This document shows positions 15,765-24,516 of a stretch of DNA of 38,144 bases, in pieces. Under the pieces are notes generated by a model that saw nothing but the letters and a program-made list of their open reading frames with translations, ran no database searches and was not told where the DNA came from. Source of the stretch: Chitinophagaceae bacterium (GTDB taxonomy: Bacteria > Bacteroidota > Bacteroidia > Chitinophagales > Chitinophagaceae); the NCBI GenBank assembly GCA_947476485.1, contig CANJQU010000034.1, forward strand, positions 1 to 38,144, in the 5' to 3' direction. A program made the position numbers and the translations under genes. Every line of letters begins with the position of its first letter. The stretch's first letter is position 1.

Positions 15765-17708
15765 ATGGCGCATAAAATACGTATTCTTCCTCGTTGGTTG
15801 GTTTTTTTGTTTGACCTGTTCCTGGTTTGTTTTTGCATTTTTCTTTCCAGAATGCTGAAATTGAACTTTAACTGGGAACATGTGAGTATCGGCATGCGGT
15901 TCATGATCGGGGTGGTGCTGGTTATTAATGCCGTACTTTTTTACATCTTTAAGAGTTACGCAGGCATCGTTAGATTCACTAATCTTGAAGACACATCGAG
16001 GCTGGTGATGGTGAATGCGATCGCAGCCTTCTTATATGTTGTACTCAATACATTCGTTTTAAAGAACGGGAACTATTTCACGCTGCAGATCGTTGCGATC
16101 AACTTCTTCATTACCACCTTTGGTATTATTTCTTACCGGCTTGCGGTGAGGTACTGTTTTAATTTTTACAAGTCGCTTTCACAGGGTGGCGAAAAATTAT
16201 TGAAGAAGAAAGTGGTGGTGTACGACACGTCGGCAGATGGGTTGCACATTAAGAAAGTGATGAACAGCCTGCCCAACGGAGATATGCAGGTAGTGGCGTT
16301 CCTTGATGATTCATTCAGCACTGCGGGCAAATTACTTGAAGGTATTCCTATCTACAATACCAGCGAAGCCAGCCTGGAGAAGCTGCATAACGAAGGGGTG
16401 GAACTGTTGATCCTTGCAAACAAGCACATGGAGAAAGGCAAGCTCAATGACCTTGTAGATAATTGCCTGGCACATGGTATACGCATACAACAGGTGCCTG
16501 CTATGCTGGATTGGCTCAATGGCAAGCTGGATACCCAGCAATTACAGGATATAAATATAGAAGACCTGTTGGAGCGCGAGGTGATTAAAATACATAATGA
16601 AGCTATATATACGGAGCTGAAAGGCAAGAAGATACTCGTTACCGGTGCCGCGGGCTCCATAGGTAGTGAGCTGGTAAGGCAGCTATTGCAATACCGGCCA
16701 TCTGTACTGATCCTCTGTGATATGGCGGAGACGCCCATGCATGAGTTTATGCTGGAGATACAGGAAAAATATAAGAACTCAAATGTAAAAGCATACCTGG
16801 GCGACATTTGCGACCGGCAGCGTATGGAACATCTGTTTGAGATATACAACCCGCAGATCGTATTCCATGCAGCAGCTTACAAGCATGTGCCGCTGATGGA
16901 GGAAAATCCGTCCATTGCCGTGATGAATAACGTGAACGGAACCAAAATACTTGCTGAGCTATCTGTGGCAAATGATGTTGAGAAGTTCGTGATGGTATCA
17001 ACTGACAAGGCTGTGAACCCGACCAATGTAATGGGGGCTTCAAAACGTATAGCAGAAATATTTACACAGAGCTACTTCAGGCATCTTACAGGGGATGGTG
17101 AGAATTCAGAAAGCGCTGATAATACAGAGGGAGCAAAGCATGTAACCAAATTTGTGACAACACGTTTTGGTAATGTACTCGGCTCAAATGGATCTGTGAT
17201 CCCGCGTTTTAAGAAACAGCTGGAAAAAGGCGGACCGCTTACGGTAACCCATGCCGATATTACCCGTTACTTTATGACCATCCCCGAGGCCTGCCTGCTG
17301 GTAATAGAGGCTGGTGTGATGGGGCAGGGCGGTGAGATTTTTGTGTTTGACATGGGCAAGCCCGTGAAGATATCGGACCTTGCAAGAAAGGTCATAAAGC
17401 TGGCCGGCAAGGAGCCTGATATTGATATAAAGATCATCTACACAGGGCTGAGGCCGGGTGAAAAACTCTATGAGGAATTGCTGAGTAATGCCGAGAATTG
17501 CCGCCCCACCTACCACGAAAAGATAATGATCGCCGATGTGCGCCAATACGATTTTGCTGTAGTGGAGAAGAGGGTGAATAAGCTAATAGCCAGCGCGCGC
17601 CAGCACTATACATTGGAAACGGTTTTCCTGATGAAGGAATTAGTACCGGAATTTGTAAGCAACAATGTGGCTTATGAAAAGGTAAATGTAGGCGTGCCGA
17701 ATGCTTAG
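15765..17708 (+). CDS. Membrane-bound nucleotide-sugar 4,6-dehydratase/epimerase (WbpM/CapD family)
   Basis: A 647-residue protein of the large SDR type that starts O-antigen or capsule sugar synthesis, usually acting on UDP-GlcNAc. Four hydrophobic segments occupy about residues 10-130. A CoA-binding-like Rossmann domain follows (about 147-240), then the catalytic SDR domain from about 285, with the NAD motif TGAAGSIG (293-300), HAAAYKHVPLMEENP (368-382), STDKAVNP (412-419) and VMGASKRIAE. The usual catalytic Tyr of YxxxK is Met423 (MxxxK with Lys427), as in WbpM-type enzymes. The gene stands alone with an intrinsic terminator behind it. Its exact product cannot be told from sequence. Confidence 0.9.
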   Translation: MAHKIRILPRWLVFLFDLFLVCFCIFLSRMLKLNFNWEHVSIGMRFMIGVVLVINAVLFYIFKSYAGIVRFTNLEDTSRLVMVNAIAAFLYVVLNTFVLKNGNYFTLQIVAINFFITTFGIISYRLAVRYCFNFYKSLSQGGEKLLKKKVVVYDTSADGLHIKKVMNSLPNGDMQVVAFLDDSFSTAGKLLEGIPIYNTSEASLEKLHNEGVELLILANKHMEKGKLNDLVDNCLAHGIRIQQVPAMLDWLNGKLDTQQLQDINIEDLLEREVIKIHNEAIYTELKGKKILVTGAAGSIGSELVRQLLQYRPSVLILCDMAETPMHEFMLEIQEKYKNSNVKAYLGDICDRQRMEHLFEIYNPQIVFHAAAYKHVPLMEENPSIAVMNNVNGTKILAELSVANDVEKFVMVSTDKAVNPTNVMGASKRIAEIFTQSYFRHLTGDGENSESADNTEGAKHVTKFVTTRFGNVLGSNGSVIPRFKKQLEKGGPLTVTHADITRYFMTIPEACLLVIEAGVMGQGGEIFVFDMGKPVKISDLARKVIKLAGKEPDIDIKIIYTGLRPGEKLYEELLSNAENCRPTYHEKIMIADVRQYDFAVVEKRVNKLIASARQHYTLETVFLMKELVPEFVSNNVAYEKVNVGVPNA

Positions 17709-17744
17709 CGATGTTATTTTGCTTTTATTCCGAGAAATACAATG

Positions 17745-17776
17745 GATCCATACTATGTAGTGTGGATCTTTTTTTT
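17745..17776 (+). terminator. Intrinsic terminator after the dehydratase gene
   Basis: GATCCATAC (17745-17753) pairs with GTGTGGATC (17760-17768) through a 9-bp stem with one G-U pair and a 6-base loop, followed immediately by eight Ts (17769-17776). Confidence 0.85.
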
Positions 17777-17891
17777 CTGGCGTTCTTGTTGCCTTTGCCC
17801 GCATAGGCTTTGGAATTCTCTTCAATAGCCAGCTTTCATTTTTCTAAATTACTCAATAATATTGGCTAAATTTATTGTAACAAATAAGTAA

Positions 17892-18818
17892 ATGACGCCA
17901 AAGACTCGCTCTATAGTATACATCACTTCCGGACTAGTGGCGGGAGTATTGTTAGTAACTGGAATATCGCTGAAGAAAATTGATCCCGGAGCTACACCCG
18001 TAGATGTTAGTGCAGATGGGCGGCTGCAGTATCGTTGGTATGCGCCTGCACTGCCCAAGTCGATAGATTTTGCGGGTGAATCGGTGCCGCTGGAAAAATG
18101 GGAGGTGAAGGAAAAACTGGACAGAGAACTGCTTGTGAATTCTTACCTGCACGGCAGCCAGCTTTATATTATGAAGCTGGCGGGTAGATACTTCCCTATA
18201 ATCGAAGAAAGACTGAAGGCTAACGGTATACCCGATGATTTTAAGTTTGTTTGTGTTGCCGAAAGCGCGCTCAATCAGAACGCGGTTTCCGGCGTCGGCG
18301 CGTCCAGTTTCTGGCAATTTATGAAGGAAACCGGCCCGGGTTATGGACTTGAGGTAAATGACGAAGTTGATGAGCGGTTCAATGTCGTAAAGGCTACGGA
18401 TGCTGCATGTAAGTATTTCCAGACCGCTTATGCTAAGTTTGGCACATGGACAGCCGCGGCAGCCTCCTATAACTGTGGAATGCAGGGATATACAAACCAG
18501 AGCGACTTCCAACAGGCCACTAACTATTATGATCTCATTTTCCCGGATGAGACCAACCGCTATGTATACCGCATACTCGCTTTGAAATATATCTTCACAC
18601 ACCAGAAAGATTTCGGTTTAACGCTGGATGCATCTGAAGAATACAAGCCGCTGAAATATCGCACAGTTGAAGTAGACAGGACGGTCGAGAACCTTACAGA
18701 GTTCGCCAAAGCAAACGGCAGCACCTACAAAATGCTGAAAATATACAACCCATGGCTGAGGGCGCATAAGCTTACCGTGAAAGCTGGAAAGAAATACCAG
18801 GTTGCCTTTCCTTTATAA
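17892..18818 (+). CDS. Lytic transglycosylase (SLT domain, MltD-like) with C-terminal LysM-like segment
   Basis: A 308-residue protein with an N-terminal membrane anchor or signal (about residues 8-27). The goose-lysozyme-like SLT fold starts near 110, with the catalytic Glu124 in CVAESALNQNAVSG, then GASSFWQFM, ASYNCG and RYVYRILALKYI, the standard transglycosylase motifs. It would cleave murein glycan strands in the periplasm, releasing 1,6-anhydro ends. The last 45 residues (TVENLTEFAKANGSTYKMLK, then KAGKKYQVAFP) look like one LysM peptidoglycan-binding module. The start is the ATG at 17892 after an A-rich leader. It is monocistronic between the 17745-17776 terminator and a 350-bp gap. 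Confidence 0.9.
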   Translation: MTPKTRSIVYITSGLVAGVLLVTGISLKKIDPGATPVDVSADGRLQYRWYAPALPKSIDFAGESVPLEKWEVKEKLDRELLVNSYLHGSQLYIMKLAGRYFPIIEERLKANGIPDDFKFVCVAESALNQNAVSGVGASSFWQFMKETGPGYGLEVNDEVDERFNVVKATDAACKYFQTAYAKFGTWTAAAASYNCGMQGYTNQSDFQQATNYYDLIFPDETNRYVYRILALKYIFTHQKDFGLTLDASEEYKPLKYRTVEVDRTVENLTEFAKANGSTYKMLKIYNPWLRAHKLTVKAGKKYQVAFPL

Positions 18819-18873
18819 TTGCTAAAGTAGCTTCTATACTCATTTCTAAGTCCTTTAAGCAGGCAATTCCCAT

Positions 18874-18889
18874 CCCGGAAGTATCCGGG
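18874..18889. other. Hairpin in the 350-bp gap before the second repeat protein
   Basis: CCCGGA (18874-18879) and TCCGGG (18884-18889) enclose an AGTA loop; CCC and GGG outside can extend the stem past an internal loop. There is no T-run. The remaining gap (18819-19168) shows no convincing gene; a TCACTTTG box at 19115-19122 is a weak promoter candidate for the gene at 19169. Confidence 0.4.
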
Positions 18890-19168
18890 AGAAGGGTATG
18901 TAAAGCTGCTTGTTTCTGAATAGTCTCACATTCCTGGTTTCGGGTGCTTTTTTCGTTATTACACACTACACGCACCTCGCTGTGGTGGCTCTTTTACGGC
19001 CAAATTTTACCGAAAACGGCCGCTCTCTATTTTCGTATTCATCAAGATCTGCCCAAAACTTAACTGTTTTTTACCAAAAGTCATCATTGTTCAAAATCCA
19101 TCAAGCAGATTCGTTCACTTTGTGCAAGAAATAAGAACTCACATTTTCTAACCAACTAAAGAACAAAA

Positions 19169-21532
19169 ATGAAAAAAATCATTACGTTAAGTATTGTCTT
19201 TTTAATGGCCATCATGGCAAACGATGTTACAGCCTGCGGCACATCTACTGCTGCTTTATGCACAGGAGCAGCAACCGCGCTGAGCAATTATTATGGAGGA
19301 ACCTGGACAACCAGTAATGCGTCCGTAGCGACGGTAAGCGCAACAGGCGTTGTAACCGCAGTAGCTCCCGGTACTGCAACCATCACGAATACATATACTA
19401 CTGGTTCCGGCTGGTATTTTAGCACAAACACTGCTGTTACTACAGTAACTGTTAGCGGCGTGCCAACCGGGGTAACGGCTACATTGTCTACAACGGCAAT
19501 ATGCAAAAATTCAAAACTTTACCTTTATGGTGCGGCTACCGGGGCAACCAGCTATTCATGGACATCGCCAGGCGGTTCTTCCATATCTTCATCATCTTCA
19601 CTGAGCGCTTATGTTAACTCTGTGGCAGTTGGAAATACAGGGGTTTACACGTTTTCAGCAACCAATTCATGCGGTACTGTAAAGGTGGTATCTGCACCGG
19701 TAACTGTTTCAACCGCTGTACCCTCTTCTGTATCAGCCAGCGCTACACCTGCCCAGATTTGCGCAGGAACATCCCTTTCACTTAATGGCAACGCAACAGG
19801 AGCAACCAGCTATTCTTGGAAAGCTCCAGGCAGTGCAACTATGGCATCCGCTGCAAGCCAAAACACTACAGTTCCATCAATCACTACATCCAATGCAGGT
19901 AGCTACACGGTGACTGCAACAAACGGATGCGGCAGCACAAAAGCTTACAGCTCAGCAGTTGCGGTAACCGCAGCTCTTCCTGTAGTATCGGCTAGTGCAT
20001 CGCCTTTGAACATGTGCAGTGGTTCCGCCCTCACTCTTACAGGTAGCGCAAGCGGTGCCACCGGTTACTCATGGGCTGGCCCTGGTGGCACATCAGTTGT
20101 GTCTGCTACATCTTTGAGTACATCTATACCGGCTACAATTACTGGCAATACCGGTGTCTATACATTATCTGCTACAAACGTATGCGGTACTGTCCGCGCT
20201 ACTACTGCTTTGGTAAATGTAGCTGGTGCAGTTCCTTCCGCTTTAACTGCAACTGCTGCCCCGGCTCAGTTGTGCAGCGGTTCTGCACTTACACTTTCGG
20301 GTGTCGCAACAGGTGCCACAAGTTACTCATGGGCCGGCCCTGGTATGGCTGTCGCTAATGTTCAGAATAGCTCAGTCTCTTTTGTTACAACATCTAATGC
20401 GGGCACTTATACTTTTACTGCAACTAATGCCTGCGGTACGACAGTCACAACCAGCAATGTTGTTTCTGTAACTGCAATGGCTCCAACTTCTGTGATCGCG
20501 TCTACGCCTGATGCAATTCTTTGCAGCGGCGCTGCGCTTACACTTAATGGCAGTGCAAATGGCGCTACCAGCTATTTATGGAATGGACCTGGCATGACAA
20601 CAACAGCTTCGCAGAATGCATCTGTTGCTGCTGTCTCCTTGTCAAACGCAGGTGCCTACACGTTCTCTGCAACAAATATTTGCGGCACTACAAGCGCTAT
20701 TGCTAACGTTGGTGTTAGTGAAGCAGCAGAGATATCTGGCTTTGTCAGCGATGTTACCTGCAATGGTTGGAGCAATGGTGATGTGATACTTGGCAATATC
20801 GTGATATCAGTAGCTGCAAACTATTCCAGCGGTTATACTACTGCTTGGAGCAATGGTTCAACCTCAGGGTATGGTATTTTTGGTCTAAGCGCAGGTACTT
20901 ATTCAGTTACCGTTACTGTTGACGGCGGCTGCTCTACTACTAAAGCTTTTGAAGTTACCCAGCCAACACCGATCGTTGCTGTGACTACGATCACCAATTC
21001 AGGTGCTAACGATGAGTCAGGCGAAATAGACCTGGTAGTTACAGGCGGCACTGCACCCTATACTTATAGCTGGAGCACAGGCTCAACATCGCCAGACGTA
21101 AATGGCTTAGCTCATGGTAGTTATTGTGTAGAGGTTACAGATGCAAACTCGTGCACCTACAACAATTGTTATTTCGTGAACAATGAAAATGGTAATGCCC
21201 GTGTACGTTCGCACGAAACAGAAGACTCAACTGCTGCGATCAATCCTGTTGTCGGTGAAATGCTGCAGGTTACACATACCGGCGCGTTCCCTAACCCATT
21301 CACCTCTTCAACAAATGTTTCTTTCTCAGTACCTGCTGATGGTCACACAACCGTGGAAGTTTACAACGCTGTGAACGGACAGAAGACCGGCACAATATTC
21401 AGCGAGGAAACAAAGGCAGGCCAGTCATATAATTGCACAATTGATGGTACATATCTTCCATCAGGAGTTTATATCTACAAAATATCTTCAAAAAATAGTT
21501 CGTATGTAGGAAAGGTGACATTGGTAAAATAG
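19169..21532 (+). CDS. Secreted BIG2 / Ig-like / SprB-repeat protein with T9SS sorting domain
   Basis: A 787-residue protein with a signal peptide (MKKIITLSIVFLMAIMANDVTA). One BIG2-like repeat (about 23-96, GGTWTTSNASVATVSATG) is followed by five Ig/PKD-like repeats of about 83 residues (about 97-515). Each of these has a cysteine pair (LCSGSALTL ... ACGTT) and the signature GATSYSWxGPG. Residues about 518-690 carry two SprB-type repeats (DVTCNGWSNGDVILG; GTAPYTYSWSTGSTSPDVNG). The end is a T9SS domain (AFPNPFTSSTNVSFS, YNAVNGQKTG, LPSGVYIYKISS) with terminal KVTLVK. SprB repeats occur in Bacteroidota gliding adhesins, so a cell-surface adhesive role is plausible but unproven. It is monocistronic, ending at a strong terminator. 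Confidence 0.9.
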   Translation: MKKIITLSIVFLMAIMANDVTACGTSTAALCTGAATALSNYYGGTWTTSNASVATVSATGVVTAVAPGTATITNTYTTGSGWYFSTNTAVTTVTVSGVPTGVTATLSTTAICKNSKLYLYGAATGATSYSWTSPGGSSISSSSSLSAYVNSVAVGNTGVYTFSATNSCGTVKVVSAPVTVSTAVPSSVSASATPAQICAGTSLSLNGNATGATSYSWKAPGSATMASAASQNTTVPSITTSNAGSYTVTATNGCGSTKAYSSAVAVTAALPVVSASASPLNMCSGSALTLTGSASGATGYSWAGPGGTSVVSATSLSTSIPATITGNTGVYTLSATNVCGTVRATTALVNVAGAVPSALTATAAPAQLCSGSALTLSGVATGATSYSWAGPGMAVANVQNSSVSFVTTSNAGTYTFTATNACGTTVTTSNVVSVTAMAPTSVIASTPDAILCSGAALTLNGSANGATSYLWNGPGMTTTASQNASVAAVSLSNAGAYTFSATNICGTTSAIANVGVSEAAEISGFVSDVTCNGWSNGDVILGNIVISVAANYSSGYTTAWSNGSTSGYGIFGLSAGTYSVTVTVDGGCSTTKAFEVTQPTPIVAVTTITNSGANDESGEIDLVVTGGTAPYTYSWSTGSTSPDVNGLAHGSYCVEVTDANSCTYNNCYFVNNENGNARVRSHETEDSTAAINPVVGEMLQVTHTGAFPNPFTSSTNVSFSVPADGHTTVEVYNAVNGQKTGTIFSEETKAGQSYNCTIDGTYLPSGVYIYKISSKNSSYVGKVTLVK

Positions 21533-21552
21533 TTGGGAGTGAGTTCTAACTG

Positions 21553-21588
21553 GGGCTGCATCAGACGAAAGTTTGAGCAGCCCTTTTT
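21553..21588 (+). terminator. Intrinsic terminator after the SprB-repeat protein gene
   Basis: GGGCTGC (21553-21559) pairs perfectly with GCAGCCC (21577-21583), with an additional inner TCA/TGA pairing, followed by TTTTT (21584-21588) and further Ts. Confidence 0.85.
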
Positions 21589-21642
21589 GTATTTTTAAAA
21601 GCTGCTGTTTTTAGATATATTTACATTATCCAAAAAACGGAA

Positions 21643-24075
21643 ATGGCGCAAAATAAGGGAAGAAGCCCCATCGGAGGATGGGTATTGTTGGTTGGTGTCG
21701 CCATCCTGGTATGCCTGCTGGATAGATCGCCATTCCCGGGTGTGCCCGCTATAGGGCGTCTGCTTGACCCGGTGCATGGTTGCTGGGCCAATGCGGAACC
21801 TGTAAATAAAAATTTCTCCGCCGATCTTAAATTGCCCGTTGCAAATAAGGCCACAGTCTGGTTTGACAACAGGCTGGTTCCTCATATCCATGCAGATAAC
21901 GATCAAGACCTTTATTTCCTGGAAGGCTACGTACATGCGTACTTCAGGCTGTGGCAAATGGATATGCAAACCCGGGCTGCCGGTGGTAGGGTGAGTGAAG
22001 TAGTAGGGGAGAAGGCGCTGCCGTATGATCGCAGGCAGAGACAGAAAGGTATGGTGTATGCGGCTGAGAACTCGCTCAAGGTCATGGAAGCAGAGCCGCA
22101 CACGAAGGCTATGCTGGATGCATATACCGAAGGGATCAACCGGTTTATTGCATCACTAACTTTCAGGGACTATCCGATTGAATACAAGTTGATGGGGTTT
22201 GCGCCGGACAAGTGGACCAACCTGCGTACAGCCCTGCTCATGAAATACATGGCCGATGACCTGACCGGGAAAACCGATGATATTGCCCTCACCTACCTGC
22301 GCGATCACCTGGCAAAAGATGAATTCGATCTGCTGTTCCCTGAGCGGGTAGCAGGCGCTACACCCGTGATACCTGCAGGAACTGCGTATGACAAGCCTTC
22401 CCTTCATGTTCCCGTTGCTCCCGCAGATAGTGTTGCATTCCCGCATTTTGATGCTGCCGAGTTTGGTGAGAAAAGAGAAGATGGAAAGGGAAGCAACAAC
22501 TGGGTGGTCGGCGGCAGCCGCACTGCAAGCGGGGCGCCTATACTTTGCAATGATCCCCATCTCGGGTTGAACCTGCCATCGCTCTGGTACGAGGTACAGT
22601 TGCAGGCTCCGGGCCTGAATGTATATGGCGCTTCTTTGCCGGGTGCACCGGGCGTGATCATAGGTTTTAATGACAGCCTTACATGGGGGCTCACCAACAA
22701 TTACCGCGATGTAAAGGACTTCTACCTTATAAAGCCTGTATCTGATAATAAGCGCAGCTACTGGTTTGCAGGCAAGCAGCTCGACTACGCCAAAAGGATA
22801 GAGACTATCAAAGTAAAGGGAAAGCCGGATATTATTGATACCATAGACTATACCATTCATGGGCCGGTAACTTATGAAGCCCAGAATGCAAAGGACGGTG
22901 GCCTGAGAAAACCGCTGGCCATGTGCTGGATGGGGCATAGGAGTAGCAATGAGCTACGCGCGGTGTATCTGCTGAACCGTGCAAGGAACTACAGCGAATA
23001 TGTAGATGCCATTCTTAATTTCCAATGCCCTGCGCAAAACATGGCCTATGCCGACCGCGCCGGGAATATCGCCCTGTGGGGGCAAGGCCAGTTTGTGAAC
23101 CAATGGAAAGACCAGGGCAGATTTGTAATGAACGGCAGCGACAGCGCCACACTCTGGAAAGAACTGATCCCTATGCGAGAGAACCCGCATGTGCTAAACC
23201 CTGCACAAGGCTTTGTAGCATCGGCAAATCAGGTTAGTACAGACAGCACCTATCCATATAACTATACTGATGGCGGCTGGGTGAACCTGAGAGCATGGCG
23301 GATAAACAAATTGCTCGCGAACGTACAAAAAGCCACAATTTCCGATATGCAGGTAATGCAGAATGATACTTATTCTGAGTTGGCTGCCGGTATGCTGCCC
23401 ATTATGTTGACAGAATTAACTGATACTTCCTCTGGAAAATATATTAAGCTGCTCAGAGAATGGGATTATCATTTGAATGCAGAAAGTGTTGCAGCGGCAA
23501 TATTCCAAATTTGGTGGAGTAACCTATATTCTGATCATTGGGCGGCATATCACCTGGGAAATGTGCCTGATAAGCAGTTGCCATTACAGGAAGTGACAAT
23601 GCAGATAATTGGTTTTAATAAGTATTTTCCACTGTTGAATGAGGATGGCTCCCGAACCAGTAGCATTGGTGAACCAATTATTTCCAGCTTCAAAAAAGCA
23701 ATAGACAGTATCAAAAAACTGGAGAAAACAATTGGTACAGACTGGTACAAAGTAAAAAACACCTCCGTTACCCATCTTGCCAAACTTCCCGCTTTCAGTT
23801 ATGATCATCTGAAAATAGGAGGGTGGGGCAACACCATAAATGCAGCCAAGGGCAATCACGGTCCATCGTGGCGAATGGTGGTGCAGATGGGCAAGGAGAT
23901 CGAGGCTTATGGTGTGTACCCGGGTGGACAATCGGGCAACCCCGGCAGTAAGTACTATGCCGACTTCTTACAGCAGTGGGTGGAAGGGAAGTATAATAAG
24001 CTGCAGTTTTTACCGAATGTAAATGAGCAAAAAGATAGTGCTATAAAGTTTGTGTGGCACGTTAGTAAGGGATAA
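21643..24075 (+). CDS. Penicillin acylase family amidohydrolase (Ntn hydrolase)
   Basis: An 810-residue protein with one N-terminal hydrophobic segment (about residues 11-26), so exported or anchored. Ntn-hydrolase acylases are made as precursors cleaved just before a catalytic Ser/Thr/Cys. Here the expected site is Ser284 in GKGSNNWVVGGSRTASG, followed by PILCNDPHLGL and GxxLPGAPGVIIGFND, all classic for the S45 family. The alpha part (about 60-255) has VPHIHADNDQDLYFLEGYVHA. Substrate cannot be told: the family includes beta-lactam acylases and acyl-homoserine-lactone acylases. A small membrane-protein gene follows 31 bp downstream, probably in the same operon. Confidence 0.9.
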   Translation: MAQNKGRSPIGGWVLLVGVAILVCLLDRSPFPGVPAIGRLLDPVHGCWANAEPVNKNFSADLKLPVANKATVWFDNRLVPHIHADNDQDLYFLEGYVHAYFRLWQMDMQTRAAGGRVSEVVGEKALPYDRRQRQKGMVYAAENSLKVMEAEPHTKAMLDAYTEGINRFIASLTFRDYPIEYKLMGFAPDKWTNLRTALLMKYMADDLTGKTDDIALTYLRDHLAKDEFDLLFPERVAGATPVIPAGTAYDKPSLHVPVAPADSVAFPHFDAAEFGEKREDGKGSNNWVVGGSRTASGAPILCNDPHLGLNLPSLWYEVQLQAPGLNVYGASLPGAPGVIIGFNDSLTWGLTNNYRDVKDFYLIKPVSDNKRSYWFAGKQLDYAKRIETIKVKGKPDIIDTIDYTIHGPVTYEAQNAKDGGLRKPLAMCWMGHRSSNELRAVYLLNRARNYSEYVDAILNFQCPAQNMAYADRAGNIALWGQGQFVNQWKDQGRFVMNGSDSATLWKELIPMRENPHVLNPAQGFVASANQVSTDSTYPYNYTDGGWVNLRAWRINKLLANVQKATISDMQVMQNDTYSELAAGMLPIMLTELTDTSSGKYIKLLREWDYHLNAESVAAAIFQIWWSNLYSDHWAAYHLGNVPDKQLPLQEVTMQIIGFNKYFPLLNEDGSRTSSIGEPIISSFKKAIDSIKKLEKTIGTDWYKVKNTSVTHLAKLPAFSYDHLKIGGWGNTINAAKGNHGPSWRMVVQMGKEIEAYGVYPGGQSGNPGSKYYADFLQQWVEGKYNKLQFLPNVNEQKDSAIKFVWHVSKG

Positions 24076-24084
24076 GTTGATAAG
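24071..24084. repeat. Second copy of the GATAAGTTGATAAG repeat type
   Basis: GATAAGTTGATAAG spans the stop region of the acylase gene and matches the unit of the tandem repeat at 6854-6892. Confidence 0.5.
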
Positions 24085-24106
24085 ATACAAGTTTAAAAGT
24101 TGTTCA

Positions 24107-24454
24107 ATGAGGTTTCTGTTATTGGTCATATTGATTGCGTTATTGTCTGCTGCGGCAGAGGTGTTTTTGCCATGGTGGGGAATTGCCGTTGTTTCATTTA
24201 TTGTTTCTCTGTTCGTCAGCCTCAGGCCGGGTAAAGCTTTCCTGGCTGGCTTCCTGGGCATTGCCCTTTTCTGGCTCACCGCTGCCTGCATTCATGACTT
24301 GACTAACGACCATATTCTTTCTGCGAAAATGGCGGCTTTGTTTCATTTGCCCAATTACGTGATTTTTATTCTTGTTACGGCATTAATAGGTGGCCTGGTG
24401 GGCGGGTTAAGTGCTTGGGCGGGGGCTTTGATTCGGCCGAAGGTACAAACATGA
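24107..24454 (+). CDS. Small four-helix membrane protein
   Basis: A 115-residue protein starting at the ATG at 24107, chosen over an upstream in-frame codon because it begins directly with a hydrophobic helix (MRFLLLVILIALLSAAAEVF). About four TM segments follow (about 1-18, 20-37, 43-63 and 82-108), with a glycine-rich last helix (LIGGLVGGLSAWAGALI) and a basic C-terminus. It lies 31 bp after the acylase gene on the same strand, so it is probably co-transcribed. No family function is recognised. Confidence 0.7.
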   Translation: MRFLLLVILIALLSAAAEVFLPWWGIAVVSFIVSLFVSLRPGKAFLAGFLGIALFWLTAACIHDLTNDHILSAKMAALFHLPNYVIFILVTALIGGLVGGLSAWAGALIRPKVQT

Positions 24455-24516
24455 TCATTTTTGAAGACATCCACCATTAGTTGTGGCAATCGGAAAACCC
24501 TAAACTGAATTTAGAA

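Noticed and set aside
17952-18602. 216-residue minus-strand frame opposite the lytic transglycosylase
   Set aside because: Antisense to a gene with complete SLT motifs; no own promoter or family resemblance.
18910-19134. 74-residue plus-strand frame in the 350-bp gap
   Set aside because: Needs a TTG start, has mixed composition and no promoter or ribosome site; probably chance.
22156-22938. 260-residue minus-strand frame within the acylase gene
   Set aside because: It lies fully opposite a well-supported enzyme with intact catalytic motifs and shows no recognisable features.
21643-24075. Acylase as a dedicated quorum-quenching enzyme
   Set aside because: Family motifs are clear but nothing in the sequence fixes the substrate as acyl-homoserine lactone.
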